This document shows positions 9,162 through 17,703 of a stretch of 64,000 nt of DNA, in pieces. Position numbers and translations under genes: made by a program. Below the pieces are notes generated by a model, which was given only the letters and a program-made list of their open reading frames with translations, was not told the origin of the DNA and searched no databases. Numbering within the stretch: the stretch's first letter is position 1; every line of letters starts with the position of its first letter. Source of the DNA: Psychrobacter immobilis (GTDB lineage: Bacteria; Pseudomonadota; Gammaproteobacteria; Pseudomonadales; Moraxellaceae). Location: NCBI GenBank assembly GCA_904846265.1, contig CAJHAA010000013.1, positions 26,731 to 90,730 of the forward strand, read 5' to 3'.

Positions 9162-10784
9162 CTAAGGATTCACAGTAGTGCCGTATTTGGTATTGAAATA
9201 AAAATCACTCTTAGTATTTTTTTGCAATATCAATGCAGTAGTTTTGACCGTACCATTCAAACCAAGAGCGACACTATCAGTAGCATAACTGCCATTATTA
9301 TCGGTAGGCGCCACACGTATAGACGTTACCTGTGCATTATTTACCCCTTTCTTTTGAAGCACATCACTCATGATAAAGTCATTAATAGTAAGATTGGCGC
9401 GATTGGTCGCGGTTATCTTATAAGCAATACACTGCTGCGGAGTGATATTATTTTGGATAGGATCCATACTGAAACCAGTTCTTGGATCGCCAGTCATCGG
9501 AACTGAGGCGTAAACTAAAGTACTGGCATTGCAATCGTTCACAAACTGGTACTTCTGCAGAACCAAAGCTGCATTCGCAGCGATGACTCTACCAAAGTTG
9601 TTATTAGGATAATTATAAGTGGTTGCTGAGAAACCAACATTTCTGCTCTCACTACTAGTGCGAATAGGATAAGTAGCCCCTGTTCGACTTTCTACCAAAC
9701 AAAGATTAGTATTATTAGCCAGTGTTGTTTTAGGAATACTGATTTGATACTCACCGACAGAAGCCCCGTTTCTAATTACCGATTGGGTTGGATAAGTAGT
9801 AGATGTATTAGAACAATTAGCCAATCTTACATTACTCCCACTAATACCTAATTCCTGAGGGGTATTAAATACACCGTTAAAGTAGTTTGGTTTATTAAAA
9901 TAGGTACCACTAGTAATATTGGCGTTATTAGCATCAGCTTGGGTATCAGTAATACCACCGTTATCATCAAACACTGTACCTGAAAATATATACTGAGGAA
10001 CATAGCAGTAATTGTCTACGCGAATTTGTACTTCTTGATTAGTCGGGTCATTTTTAACATATATAGGATTATTGGTGTAACGAAATGTCACTTCACTGAC
10101 AGCTTGAGAAAATTGTATAGAGCCTTGACAGCGTGTATCTAAATCTCTTGATGGGCAATTGAAGGAAGTGCTGTTGTTTAATCCTGCAGAGTATATGACA
10201 TTTGAGCCTGATATTGTTTGTAGTGTGCCATCAATAATAGAGCCAGATTCAGTAGTACCTGTAATGCGTACATAGTCATCGAATAAATTATTACCAGAAT
10301 TTGAATAGTCAATATCAAATGCACTCACAGCTACGTTGGTCAAATAGAGAGGCTGTTGGGTCGTTTTATTACGAAAGCTTAGTGTAATATCTGTATATGC
10401 AGTTGGAGTAGAAAAGTTTCTACCAATATTTATAACCCTATACTGGCTAGCATCTATAATGCTAAAGTTATTATTAGTATTACTAGTGCTAGATTCGCTA
10501 AGATCCATTTTCATTTGTAGTGGAATACTATCTGAAGCATTACCTGCGACATTAAAGTAGTTATTATTGCTGCTACTTAAAAATAAATTGGTATAGTCGC
10601 TATCTGTCAGTTTGTCTTTTGAAAAACCAGCAGGACAAACTGCGCCTGGATTATCAACTCTTGCAGAGGATGTATTACTAACCAACATCAAGCCCATAGC
10701 GGCTATCAATGCCAGCACCCGATATATATGTTCACTGAATAGTTGTGAAATTATTGAATTTAGAACGTATGGCATTTTATGCAT
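9162..10784 (-). CDS. Exported surface protein with C-terminal Cys-containing DUF11-like module (540 aa)
   Basis: ATG at 10784 follows a good Shine-Dalgarno sequence (AGGAAT). The signal sequence is long: a polar N-region, then a hydrophobic core (VLALIAAMGLMLVSNTSSA) ending near residue 41. The mature protein is Asn/Thr/Ser-rich and beta-stranded, with several Cys. The last 130 residues (from LVLQKYQFVNDCNAS, then PQQCIAYKITATN) align by eye with the end of the 708-residue protein, sharing the Cys pair, the I-x-D-x-x-x-SD-x-L motif and a closing TVNP. It has its own terminator and is probably transcribed separately from the operon below it. Function unknown; a secreted surface component is inferred. 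Confidence 0.75.
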   Translation of the reverse strand: MHKMPYVLNSIISQLFSEHIYRVLALIAAMGLMLVSNTSSARVDNPGAVCPAGFSKDKLTDSDYTNLFLSSSNNNYFNVAGNASDSIPLQMKMDLSESSTSNTNNNFSIIDASQYRVINIGRNFSTPTAYTDITLSFRNKTTQQPLYLTNVAVSAFDIDYSNSGNNLFDDYVRITGTTESGSIIDGTLQTISGSNVIYSAGLNNSTSFNCPSRDLDTRCQGSIQFSQAVSEVTFRYTNNPIYVKNDPTNQEVQIRVDNYCYVPQYIFSGTVFDDNGGITDTQADANNANITSGTYFNKPNYFNGVFNTPQELGISGSNVRLANCSNTSTTYPTQSVIRNGASVGEYQISIPKTTLANNTNLCLVESRTGATYPIRTSSESRNVGFSATTYNYPNNNFGRVIAANAALVLQKYQFVNDCNASTLVYASVPMTGDPRTGFSMDPIQNNITPQQCIAYKITATNRANLTINDFIMSDVLQKKGVNNAQVTSIRVAPTDNNGSYATDSVALGLNGTVKTTALILQKNTKSDFYFNTKYGTTVNP

Positions 10785-11414
10785 ATGATTATTCCTATAA
10801 GAAGCTAAAACTTGCTATAAGCGTTTAACTAGTTCTCAATTATTTCACTAACTAAACTAATGTATATATTACGTAACTTAACATATTAAGCAATAATTTC
10901 GTAAAAGTCCTACGAAGTGGATGAATGGCAGATATTTCATGACCAGCTACAGTATCTAGTTATAGATGTCAGCTCGTTAGCAAACAATCTTTATATTTCT
11001 TTGAAACATTTCTAAAAAAACTAATGATTATTTATTTCAAAAATACTTGTCATATCACCATTTCTTTACAGCTATAAACAACTGCAGCATAAGAGCCTAT
11101 AATAAAGAGTTATTATCATTTGATAATTGACTATAAAAGTTGGGTTAGCATTTTATTATATAACCACTTTTAAATACTCAGTTCATATGCGATGGATAGT
11201 AGCGCTGTTTTTATTTTGGCTATGTGAGGCTGCTCCAGATGATGAGTCGGTCAAATACTGCTGCATAACCGCACCCTACTATAAATCTCACTTCTTAAAA
11301 TTAACAAGGAAGTCATTGAGAAAATTATTCCCGCACGACAATATTGAAGTAACACTTTGATTTAATAATATCCTGTCTTCGGGCAGGACTGACTGATAAA
11401 AAAGGACAATAGTG
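10785..11414. other. Divergent intergenic region before aceE, with a UUCG hairpin leader
   Basis: This is an AT-rich spacer between the leftward surface gene and aceE. A compact hairpin (TCCTGTC at 11371-11377, loop TTCG, GGCAGGA at 11382-11388) sits 12 bases before the aceE Shine-Dalgarno sequence AAAGGA (11401-11406). A weak promoter-like TTGACT (11127-11132) with TTTTAT 18 bp later is the only upstream candidate I see. A 77-codon frame opening at that same TTG lacks a ribosome site and is not called. Confidence 0.5.
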
Positions 11415-14228
11415 ATGAATTATTATAAGGATGCTGATAGCACCGAAACCCAAGAGTGGCTGGAAGCGTTTGAATCTGTTATCAAACATGCAGACAAAGA
11501 TCGTGCTCAGTTTCTGCTAAAAGCTTTATACAATATGGCAGTTCAAGAAGGCCTGCCGTTCAATCGTCTCGATACCGCTTATATCAATACTATCTCCGTT
11601 GAAGATGAACCGATGTACCCTGGCGACCTAACCATTGAGCGCAAAATTCGTGCTTTGATTCGCTATAACGCATTGGCCATGGTCATGCGTGCAAACAAAA
11701 ATGACGACGATTTGGGTGGTCACTTAGCGACGTTCGCTTCTAGTGCCACGCTATACGAGACAGGTTTTAACCATTTTTTCCGTGCTGCCAGCGATCATTT
11801 CGGTGGTGACATGATTTATTATCAAGGTCACTCAGCACCCGGTATTTATGCGCGTTCTTATTTAGAAGGTCGATTGACCGAAGATCAGCTTGATAATTTC
11901 CGTCGTGAAGTCGGCGGCAAAGGCTTATCAAGCTATCCGCATCCGTACCTCATGCCAGATTATTGGCAGTTCCCAACCGTATCGATGGGACTTGGTCCGA
12001 TCATGTCGATTTATCATGCCCATGTACATCGCTATATGGAAAACCGCGGTCTGCTAGAGAAAGAAGGTCGTAAGATTTGGACGTTCTTGGGTGATGGTGA
12101 AACGGATGAGCCAGAAAGCTTAGGGGCTATTTCTCTCGCTGGCCGTGAAAAGTTGGACAACCTCATATGGGTCGTCAACTGTAATTTACAGCGTCTTGAT
12201 GGTCCAGTCCGTGGTAATGGTAAAATTATCCAAGAGCTAGAGTCTGTGTTCCGCGGGGCTGGCTGGCGAGTGATTAAAGTTATCTGGGGTGGTAAATGGG
12301 ACAGCTTACTTGCCAATGATAAAACTGGCGTGCTCAAACATCGTATGGAAGAAGTGGTCGATGGTGAGTATCAGCTATACGAAGCCCGTACAGCTGAGTT
12401 CACTCGCAAAGAGTTCTTTGGTAAATATCCTGAGTTAGAAGAGATGGCTGATGCGCTATCTGATGAGGATATCTCGCGCTTGAATCGTGGTGGTCATGAT
12501 CCAATGAAAGTGTATGCTGCATTCAGTGAAGCGATGAAAACCAAAGGTCAGCCAACCGTTATTTTAGTCAAAACCGTTAAAGGCTATGGCTTATCGGCTC
12601 AAACACAGGCGGTCAATAAATCACATCAGATTAAGAAACTCGATCAAGAAGCGTTGATGTATTTCCGTGATCGCTTTGATTTACCATTTACTGACGAGCA
12701 GCTAGAGACGCTACCATTCTATCGCCCTGAAGAAGGTTCAGCGGAGATGAAGTACCTTAAAGGTCGCCGCGAAGCGCTAGGTGGTCATTTACCAAATCGC
12801 CGCAGTGGGCATATCCCATTGAATATTCCTGAACTGTCAATGTTTGATCGGGTATTAAAAGGCAGCAATGGTAAAGAGCAATCAACGACGATGGTATTCG
12901 TACGCTTGTTGTCAGCCATGCTAAAAAACAAAGACATCCAAGATCGTGTCGTGCCGATTGTACCTGATGAAGCACGTACTTTCGGTCTAGAAGGTATGTT
13001 CCGTCAATTGGGTATCTATTCTGCGGTTGGTCAAAAATATACACCAGAAGACAGTGAAGCTTTGATGGGCTATAAAGAAGCCATCGACGGTCACATGTTA
13101 GAAGAAGGCATCAACGAAGCAGGCGCAATGAGTACGTGGATAGCGTTGGCAACCAGTTATTCTGTGAATGCGTTGCCGATGATTCCGATGTATATCTATT
13201 ACTCGATGTTTGGTTTCCAACGTGTGGGTGATTTGGCTTGGGCGGCAGGCGATTGTCAAGCACAGGGCTTCTTGCTAGGCGCAACAGCTGGTCGTACCAC
13301 CTTGAACGGCGAAGGCTTGCAGCATCAAGATGGTCATTCACAGATTCTATTTAACGTTGTGCCTAACTGTGTGACTTATGATCCTTGCTTCGGTTACGAG
13401 CTAGCAGTCGTCATGCACGACGGTCTACGCCGTATGTATGGTGAAGGCGAACGCGTTTATTATTACTTAACGCTAATGAACGAAAACTACGAGCAACCTG
13501 AGATGCCAGAAGGTGCCGAAGAAGGTATCAAGCGCGGTATGTATTTGCTCGAAGACAATGGTTCAACTCAAGTACAGCTATTAGGCTCTGGCGTTATTTT
13601 ACGTGAAGTACAAAAAGCGGCGCAGATTCTAAAAGATGAGTTCAATATCACCTCCAACGTTTGGAGCGTGACCAGCTTTAACGAGTTGACTCGTGACGGC
13701 ATGGTCTGTGATGACTACAACCGCTTGCATCCAATGGATGAAGAGAGAGTGCCTTGGGTTACTGAGCAGTTAGCGCCGCATGAAGGTATCGTCGTCGCTG
13801 CGACAGATTATATGCGTAATTATTCAGAGCAAATCCGTGCTTGGTTGCCAGATAATCGTCCTTATACTACGCTAGGCACAGATGGCTACGGTCGTTCTGA
13901 TACTCGTGAAAATCTGCGTAGCTTCTTTAACGTTGATGCGGCTCATATCGTGGTTGCGACGCTCAAACGCCTAGCGGATGAGGGTGAAGTTGAGATGCGT
14001 TTGGTGAAAGATGCCATCTCAAGTTTAGGCATTGATGTGGATCAGCCACCTGCATGGCAACAACAGCCTTATTATGATCATTCTCCCGATGCACCAGCAC
14101 CTGGTAATGTCAATCCAAATCCTGTCCCTGAATTTGTCGCTGAAGATGATGATGAAATCAGCAATGAGGGTCGAGCTGAAGATCAAGCGGATGCGACTTT
14201 ACTTAATAACGGTGATGTCAAAGAATAA
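11415..14228 (+). CDS. aceE: Pyruvate dehydrogenase E1 component (homodimeric type)
   Basis: This enzyme performs thiamine-diphosphate-dependent decarboxylation of pyruvate and reductive acetylation of the E2 lipoyl groups. The N-terminus (STETQEWLEAFESVI) and the ThDP motif near residue 225 (GDGETDEPES, then NCNLQRLDGPVRGNGK) match the gammaproteobacterial AceE family. I chose ATG 11415 over the GTG one codon earlier, because AAAGGA is then 8 bases away. At about 937 residues it is longer than the roughly 887 of E. coli AceE. The extra length is mostly an acidic, Pro/Asn/Asp-rich C-terminal tail of about 50 residues after the conserved end. aceF follows after 25 bp. Confidence 0.97.
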   Translation: MNYYKDADSTETQEWLEAFESVIKHADKDRAQFLLKALYNMAVQEGLPFNRLDTAYINTISVEDEPMYPGDLTIERKIRALIRYNALAMVMRANKNDDDLGGHLATFASSATLYETGFNHFFRAASDHFGGDMIYYQGHSAPGIYARSYLEGRLTEDQLDNFRREVGGKGLSSYPHPYLMPDYWQFPTVSMGLGPIMSIYHAHVHRYMENRGLLEKEGRKIWTFLGDGETDEPESLGAISLAGREKLDNLIWVVNCNLQRLDGPVRGNGKIIQELESVFRGAGWRVIKVIWGGKWDSLLANDKTGVLKHRMEEVVDGEYQLYEARTAEFTRKEFFGKYPELEEMADALSDEDISRLNRGGHDPMKVYAAFSEAMKTKGQPTVILVKTVKGYGLSAQTQAVNKSHQIKKLDQEALMYFRDRFDLPFTDEQLETLPFYRPEEGSAEMKYLKGRREALGGHLPNRRSGHIPLNIPELSMFDRVLKGSNGKEQSTTMVFVRLLSAMLKNKDIQDRVVPIVPDEARTFGLEGMFRQLGIYSAVGQKYTPEDSEALMGYKEAIDGHMLEEGINEAGAMSTWIALATSYSVNALPMIPMYIYYSMFGFQRVGDLAWAAGDCQAQGFLLGATAGRTTLNGEGLQHQDGHSQILFNVVPNCVTYDPCFGYELAVVMHDGLRRMYGEGERVYYYLTLMNENYEQPEMPEGAEEGIKRGMYLLEDNGSTQVQLLGSGVILREVQKAAQILKDEFNITSNVWSVTSFNELTRDGMVCDDYNRLHPMDEERVPWVTEQLAPHEGIVVAATDYMRNYSEQIRAWLPDNRPYTTLGTDGYGRSDTRENLRSFFNVDAAHIVVATLKRLADEGEVEMRLVKDAISSLGIDVDQPPAWQQQPYYDHSPDAPAPGNVNPNPVPEFVAEDDDEISNEGRAEDQADATLLNNGDVKE

Positions 14229-14253
14229 TAATCATAAGACTAGGAGATAAATC

Positions 14254-15993
14254 ATGGATATTAAAGCCCCCGATTTGGGTGTTGATAGCGCCGAAGTCAG
14301 CGAAATTATGGTAGAAGTGGGTGATGTCATCGCAAAAGATGACAACATCATTCTATTAGAATCTGACAAAGCCTCGGTTGAAGTACCAAGTTCCGCTGCT
14401 GGCAAAGTCACCAAAATCAGCGTTGCTGTTGGTGATCAGGTCAGTGAAGGTATGGTACTGATTGAGCTTGAAAGTACAGAAAACAATGTAGAAGATAGTG
14501 CAGAAAGTAATGTAGATAATCATGACGATAGCGCTGCTGATGAAAAGAAAGAAGCAGATGCTAAGCCAGAAACAAAGGCTGAGCCTGCGGCAACTGAATC
14601 AGCCTCGTCTGACTCTAATGACAAGCCTGCGTCTAACGCTGGTAAATCGACCACTCATGCATTGCCAGATTTAGGTGTTGATGAAGCGCAAGTTTCTGAA
14701 ATCATGGTCAGTGTTGGTGACATCGTGACTGCGGATCAATCAATCCTATTGATTGAATCTGATAAAGCATCGGTAGAAGTACCCGCACCAGTCGCTGGTA
14801 AGATTGAAAAAATACTGGTTGAAACAGGTGACATGGTTGCTAATGGTCAAGACTTTATCGTTATTATAAGTAGTGGTGCAGATGCTGCTGCTGAAAGTGA
14901 GTCTACATCAGATAGCGCTGAGCCAAAGCATTCAGCACCAGCCAAATCAGAAGAGAAAGCTGCTGCTAAAACAACGGGTGAGGCAAAACAGGCAGAAAAA
15001 TCTACAACGCCTAATGCGGTCGCTAGTAAGCAAGCTGATAAATTGACTGAAGCACAGGTTAATGAAAAGTTGGTTGACGTATATGCAGGTCCAGCCGTTC
15101 GTAAGCTGGCACGTCAGTTAGGTGTTGATATCACTCAAGTGAATGGTTCGGCATTGAATGATCGCATTCTAAAAGAAGACTTGTTTGCACATGTTAAAGA
15201 AAGCTTAAGCACTCAAAAAGCGGCACCTGCCAGTGGCAATGTAGCCAGCGCTAGCCTGCCAAGCTTACCTGACATGAGCAACGTTGAGATTTGGGGTGAA
15301 ACAGCAACCCAAGACCTTAGCCGTCTACAAAAAGTCTCGATACCGCAGCTCAACTATAATACCTTGTTGCCACAAGTGACCCAGTTTGATTTGTCTGATA
15401 TCACTGAGACAGAAAAACTGCGCGGCGAGCTAAAAGGTAGCATGAAAGCTGAAGGTATCGGCTTCACGATTTTAGCGTTCGTGGTCAAAGCGACGGCCTA
15501 TGCCTTAACGCAGCATCCACGCTTTAACAGTCATTTAAGCGACGACAATACGCAAGTTATCTTACGTAAAAGCGTAAATATGGGCATCGCGGTGGCAACG
15601 GATGATGGTCTCATCGTACCTGTTATCAAGAATGTGCAGGATAAAGGCTTGAAGCAAATCGCCATTGAAATTGGTGAGCTTGCGGTAAAAGCACGTGACA
15701 AAAAACTCACTACTAAAGATTTGCAAGGTGCAAGCTTTACCATATCAAGCCAAGGAAACTTGGGTGGCACTGCCTTTACGCCATTAGTAAATTGGCCTCA
15801 AGTGGGTATTTTAGGCGTGTCTGAGGCAAGCATGCAGCCACGTTGGGATGCTAAAAAGCAAAGCTTTGAGCCGCGTCTCATGTTGCCATTGTCACTTTCT
15901 TACGATCATCGTGTGATTAATGGAGCAGATGCTGCCGTATTTACCCGTTATATTGCAACGTTACTGGCTGATCCGCGCCGTATTTTGCTGTAA
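14254..15993 (+). CDS. aceF: Dihydrolipoamide acetyltransferase, pyruvate dehydrogenase E2
   Basis: This is the core of the pyruvate dehydrogenase complex and transfers acetyl groups from lipoamide to CoA. Two lipoyl domains are visible with lipoyl-lysines K39 and K171 in ESDKASVEVP contexts, separated and followed by Ala/Glu/Lys/Ser-rich flexible linkers. A peripheral-subunit-binding domain lies near 275-310 (AGPAVRKLARQLGVDI). The catalytic acyltransferase domain runs from about 355 to 579, with the active-site motif DHRVINGAD (His552). Asn rather than Asp follows in HRxxN; I believe this also occurs in some pseudomonad-type E2 proteins. ATG 14254 has AGGAG upstream. No E3 (lpd) gene follows; a terminator closes the operon. 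Confidence 0.97.
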   Translation: MDIKAPDLGVDSAEVSEIMVEVGDVIAKDDNIILLESDKASVEVPSSAAGKVTKISVAVGDQVSEGMVLIELESTENNVEDSAESNVDNHDDSAADEKKEADAKPETKAEPAATESASSDSNDKPASNAGKSTTHALPDLGVDEAQVSEIMVSVGDIVTADQSILLIESDKASVEVPAPVAGKIEKILVETGDMVANGQDFIVIISSGADAAAESESTSDSAEPKHSAPAKSEEKAAAKTTGEAKQAEKSTTPNAVASKQADKLTEAQVNEKLVDVYAGPAVRKLARQLGVDITQVNGSALNDRILKEDLFAHVKESLSTQKAAPASGNVASASLPSLPDMSNVEIWGETATQDLSRLQKVSIPQLNYNTLLPQVTQFDLSDITETEKLRGELKGSMKAEGIGFTILAFVVKATAYALTQHPRFNSHLSDDNTQVILRKSVNMGIAVATDDGLIVPVIKNVQDKGLKQIAIEIGELAVKARDKKLTTKDLQGASFTISSQGNLGGTAFTPLVNWPQVGILGVSEASMQPRWDAKKQSFEPRLMLPLSLSYDHRVINGADAAVFTRYIATLLADPRRILL

Positions 15994-16018
15994 GAATTGT
16001 TTGTACTAAAAGGATTTG

Positions 16019-16050
16019 AAAAAAAGACTGTCTTAGGATGGTCTTTTTTT
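16019..16050 (+). terminator. Intrinsic terminator of aceEF
   Basis: An A-run, a GACTGTC / GATGGTC stem with two G-T wobbles around a TTAG loop, and a run of seven T lie 25 bp after the aceF stop codon. Confidence 0.85.
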
Positions 16051-16113
16051 ATGCTTAAAATTTGTTGCTAATGGTCGCCAGATTTTTAGCGGTTAATGAC
16101 TTTAGCACAATCG

Positions 16114-16143
16114 TTTTTATCTATAATCTTTTTATCTATAATC
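16114..16143. repeat. Perfect 15-bp tandem duplication
   Basis: TTTTTATCTATAATC occurs twice back to back (16114-16128 and 16129-16143) in the spacer between the aceF and ompW-like terminators. It is probably a replication-slippage product without function. Confidence 0.9.
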
Positions 16144-16166
16144 ATTGCCGCTTAAACTTTAGATAC

Positions 16167-16197
16167 AAAAAAGCCGGCGATTAAGCCAGCTTTTTTT
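16167..16197 (-). terminator. Intrinsic terminator of the OmpW-family gene
   Basis: The stem AAAAAAGC-C-GGC / GCC-A-GCTTTTTT with one internal mismatch lies just past the stop codon at 16220. It has A and T runs on both sides, so it can work in both directions between convergent genes. Confidence 0.75.
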
Positions 16198-16219
16198 ATT
16201 CACATTACTTTATGTTATA

Positions 16220-16864
16220 TTAGAAAGTCTTAACAAAAGCAACGCCATATACCCAAGGGCTGATGTCAACTTCACCAAGGTCAATGGTCTCACCATTAGC
16301 TTTTACGCTGGCGTCTGTTTTGATGTCCATATAGCGAGCATCAATACGGAAGTATTCAGTTGGGGCAAAAGGTATGTCAAGACCGATGTGACCAGCAACG
16401 CCGACGCTATCATCAAGTTCTAATTTTTCGAAAGCATCGCTATAGATTTTTTCTTTAAAGAAAGTCGTATAGTTCACACCAACACCAACAAATGGCTTCA
16501 CATTCATAGGCATGTTGTAGCCATCGAAGTGATATTGTACCGATAGAGTCGGTGGCAAATGCTGAGTTTTAGCATCGATAGTAGCATCGCCAGCAGTTAA
16601 GGTAATGTCATGATGGAATGGTGTAGCCGCTAGTAATTCAATACCAATGTTATTGGCAACGAAATATTCGCCGCTAATGGTTGGTTGAACATCACTGTCT
16701 ACGTCGACACCAATAGTGCCATCTGCCAGTGTACCGTTATCGCTTTTTGGGTCAACCATGTGAGCACCAGCAGCGACAGACCAAGTACCAGCTGGTACAG
16801 CAAACGCTGTGGTCATAGTAAGTGCAGCAGCAGTGGCTAAAACTAGGGATTGTAGTTTCATCAT
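16220..16864 (-). CDS. OmpW-family outer-membrane protein
   Basis: At 214 residues this is the usual OmpW size. A signal peptide (LVLATAAALTMTTAFA) is followed by an eight-strand-barrel pattern: AGAHMVDPKSDNG near the N-terminus, IGIELLAATPFHHDI, LPPTLSVQYHF, VKPFVGVGVNYTTFF and a C-terminal Phe (VAFVKTF). These are hallmarks of OmpW/AlkL porins, which let small hydrophobic compounds cross the outer membrane. Two adjacent ATG codons begin the frame, with AAGGA upstream. It stands alone, with a terminator below and about 430 bp of non-coding DNA above. The substrate cannot be read from the sequence. Confidence 0.92.
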   Translation of the reverse strand: MMKLQSLVLATAAALTMTTAFAVPAGTWSVAAGAHMVDPKSDNGTLADGTIGVDVDSDVQPTISGEYFVANNIGIELLAATPFHHDITLTAGDATIDAKTQHLPPTLSVQYHFDGYNMPMNVKPFVGVGVNYTTFFKEKIYSDAFEKLELDDSVGVAGHIGLDIPFAPTEYFRIDARYMDIKTDASVKANGETIDLGEVDISPWVYGVAFVKTF

Positions 16865-17294
16865 TTGATTCCTTAACGTGATAGAAGATTATCGGTGGCT
16901 ATCTAACGAGGGATGACATTAGGTACCGATACACAATGTTATGATTATTGACTAACCTGTAACATTACAACGCCATTATAATACAAAACCATATTTACTG
17001 TAAGGTTTTAAACGCATATTAATGGCTTTTATGGCATAAATTTACCGTTAAAGGTATATTTGTCGAGGTAATTAAAAATTACTTAGGACAGTTAGCATTT
17101 TTGAAGCAAGACTTAGATCCCTTCATGCTGATGTTATACAGAGGTATGGCATTAGAATTTGGTCGATAGTCAATGGTGCTAAACTCTCGCTGATATTTTT
17201 AGAATATTAAAATGTCAAAAGCTTAGAGTCGGTAATGATAGTCTCATTACTTTTCGAATGAATAATGAGAGTGGGAAAAGAGGGGTAATATATT
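16865..17294. other. Intergenic region between divergent OmpW-like gene and small Cys-rich gene
   Basis: This AT-rich stretch must hold the promoter of the OmpW-like gene. The only structured element I can point to is an inverted repeat GTAATT-AAA-AATTAC at 17068-17082. GAGGGG at 17280-17286 is the Shine-Dalgarno sequence for the gene at 17295. No coding potential was recognised. Confidence 0.4.
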
Positions 17295-17522
17295 ATGCTT
17301 GGCTATTGTAGTAATTCTCCTCTACGCTGCACAAACGCACGTTCTGTGACGATATTGGATCGGATGGACTCTTGCTGTCCTGAATGCAACTTATTTTTGC
17401 TGCCTGCTCAAGATATCAGTCAGCAATTACGCGCTGACGAACGATTCTTACGCTTCGCTATCATCGCCATTGTGCTGGTGCTAATTTTGTTTGCCTACAT
17501 GTACTATTTAAATTTAGTATAA
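17295..17522 (+). CDS. Small Cys-rich single-pass membrane protein (75 aa)
   Basis: The N-terminal half has two Cys clusters: CSNSPLRC at 5-12 and CCPEC at 27-31, followed by NLFLLPA, in the style of a zinc ribbon. The C-terminal half is one strong transmembrane helix (FAIIAIVLVLILFAYMYYL). The start is supported by GAGGGG at suitable spacing. It lies 180 bp before the potassium-channel gene in the same direction, and that channel also ends in a CPHC zinc-knuckle motif. I recall similar N-terminal zinc-ribbon segments in Moraxellaceae proteins but cannot assign a function. Confidence 0.7.
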   Translation: MLGYCSNSPLRCTNARSVTILDRMDSCCPECNLFLLPAQDISQQLRADERFLRFAIIAIVLVLILFAYMYYLNLV

Positions 17523-17703
17523 TCACCGATCATGCTTCATAATAAATAAGACAGTCCTGTCACTAGTAATGCTTTAAGAGCACTATATCGCTAAGTAATG
17601 ATGGGTATGAAATACTGATAGTGACCGAGCATTAATGTCATATTCTGTGATGACTGCTTTATTATACTAATATAAGACCGGTGTTTCACCGCATAGGGAC
17701 GGC

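Noticed and set aside
11127..11360. A 77-codon frame before aceE, opening at TTG, with an internal ATG at 11187
   Set aside because: There is no ribosome-binding site, the composition is not protein-like and the TTG coincides with a promoter-like TTGACT. It is more probably leader DNA.
17679..17697. TGTTTCACCG before the potassium channel, resembling half of a ParB parS site
   Set aside because: Only the left half matches; the palindromic right half is absent and the base pairs form a simple CGGTG/CACCG hairpin.
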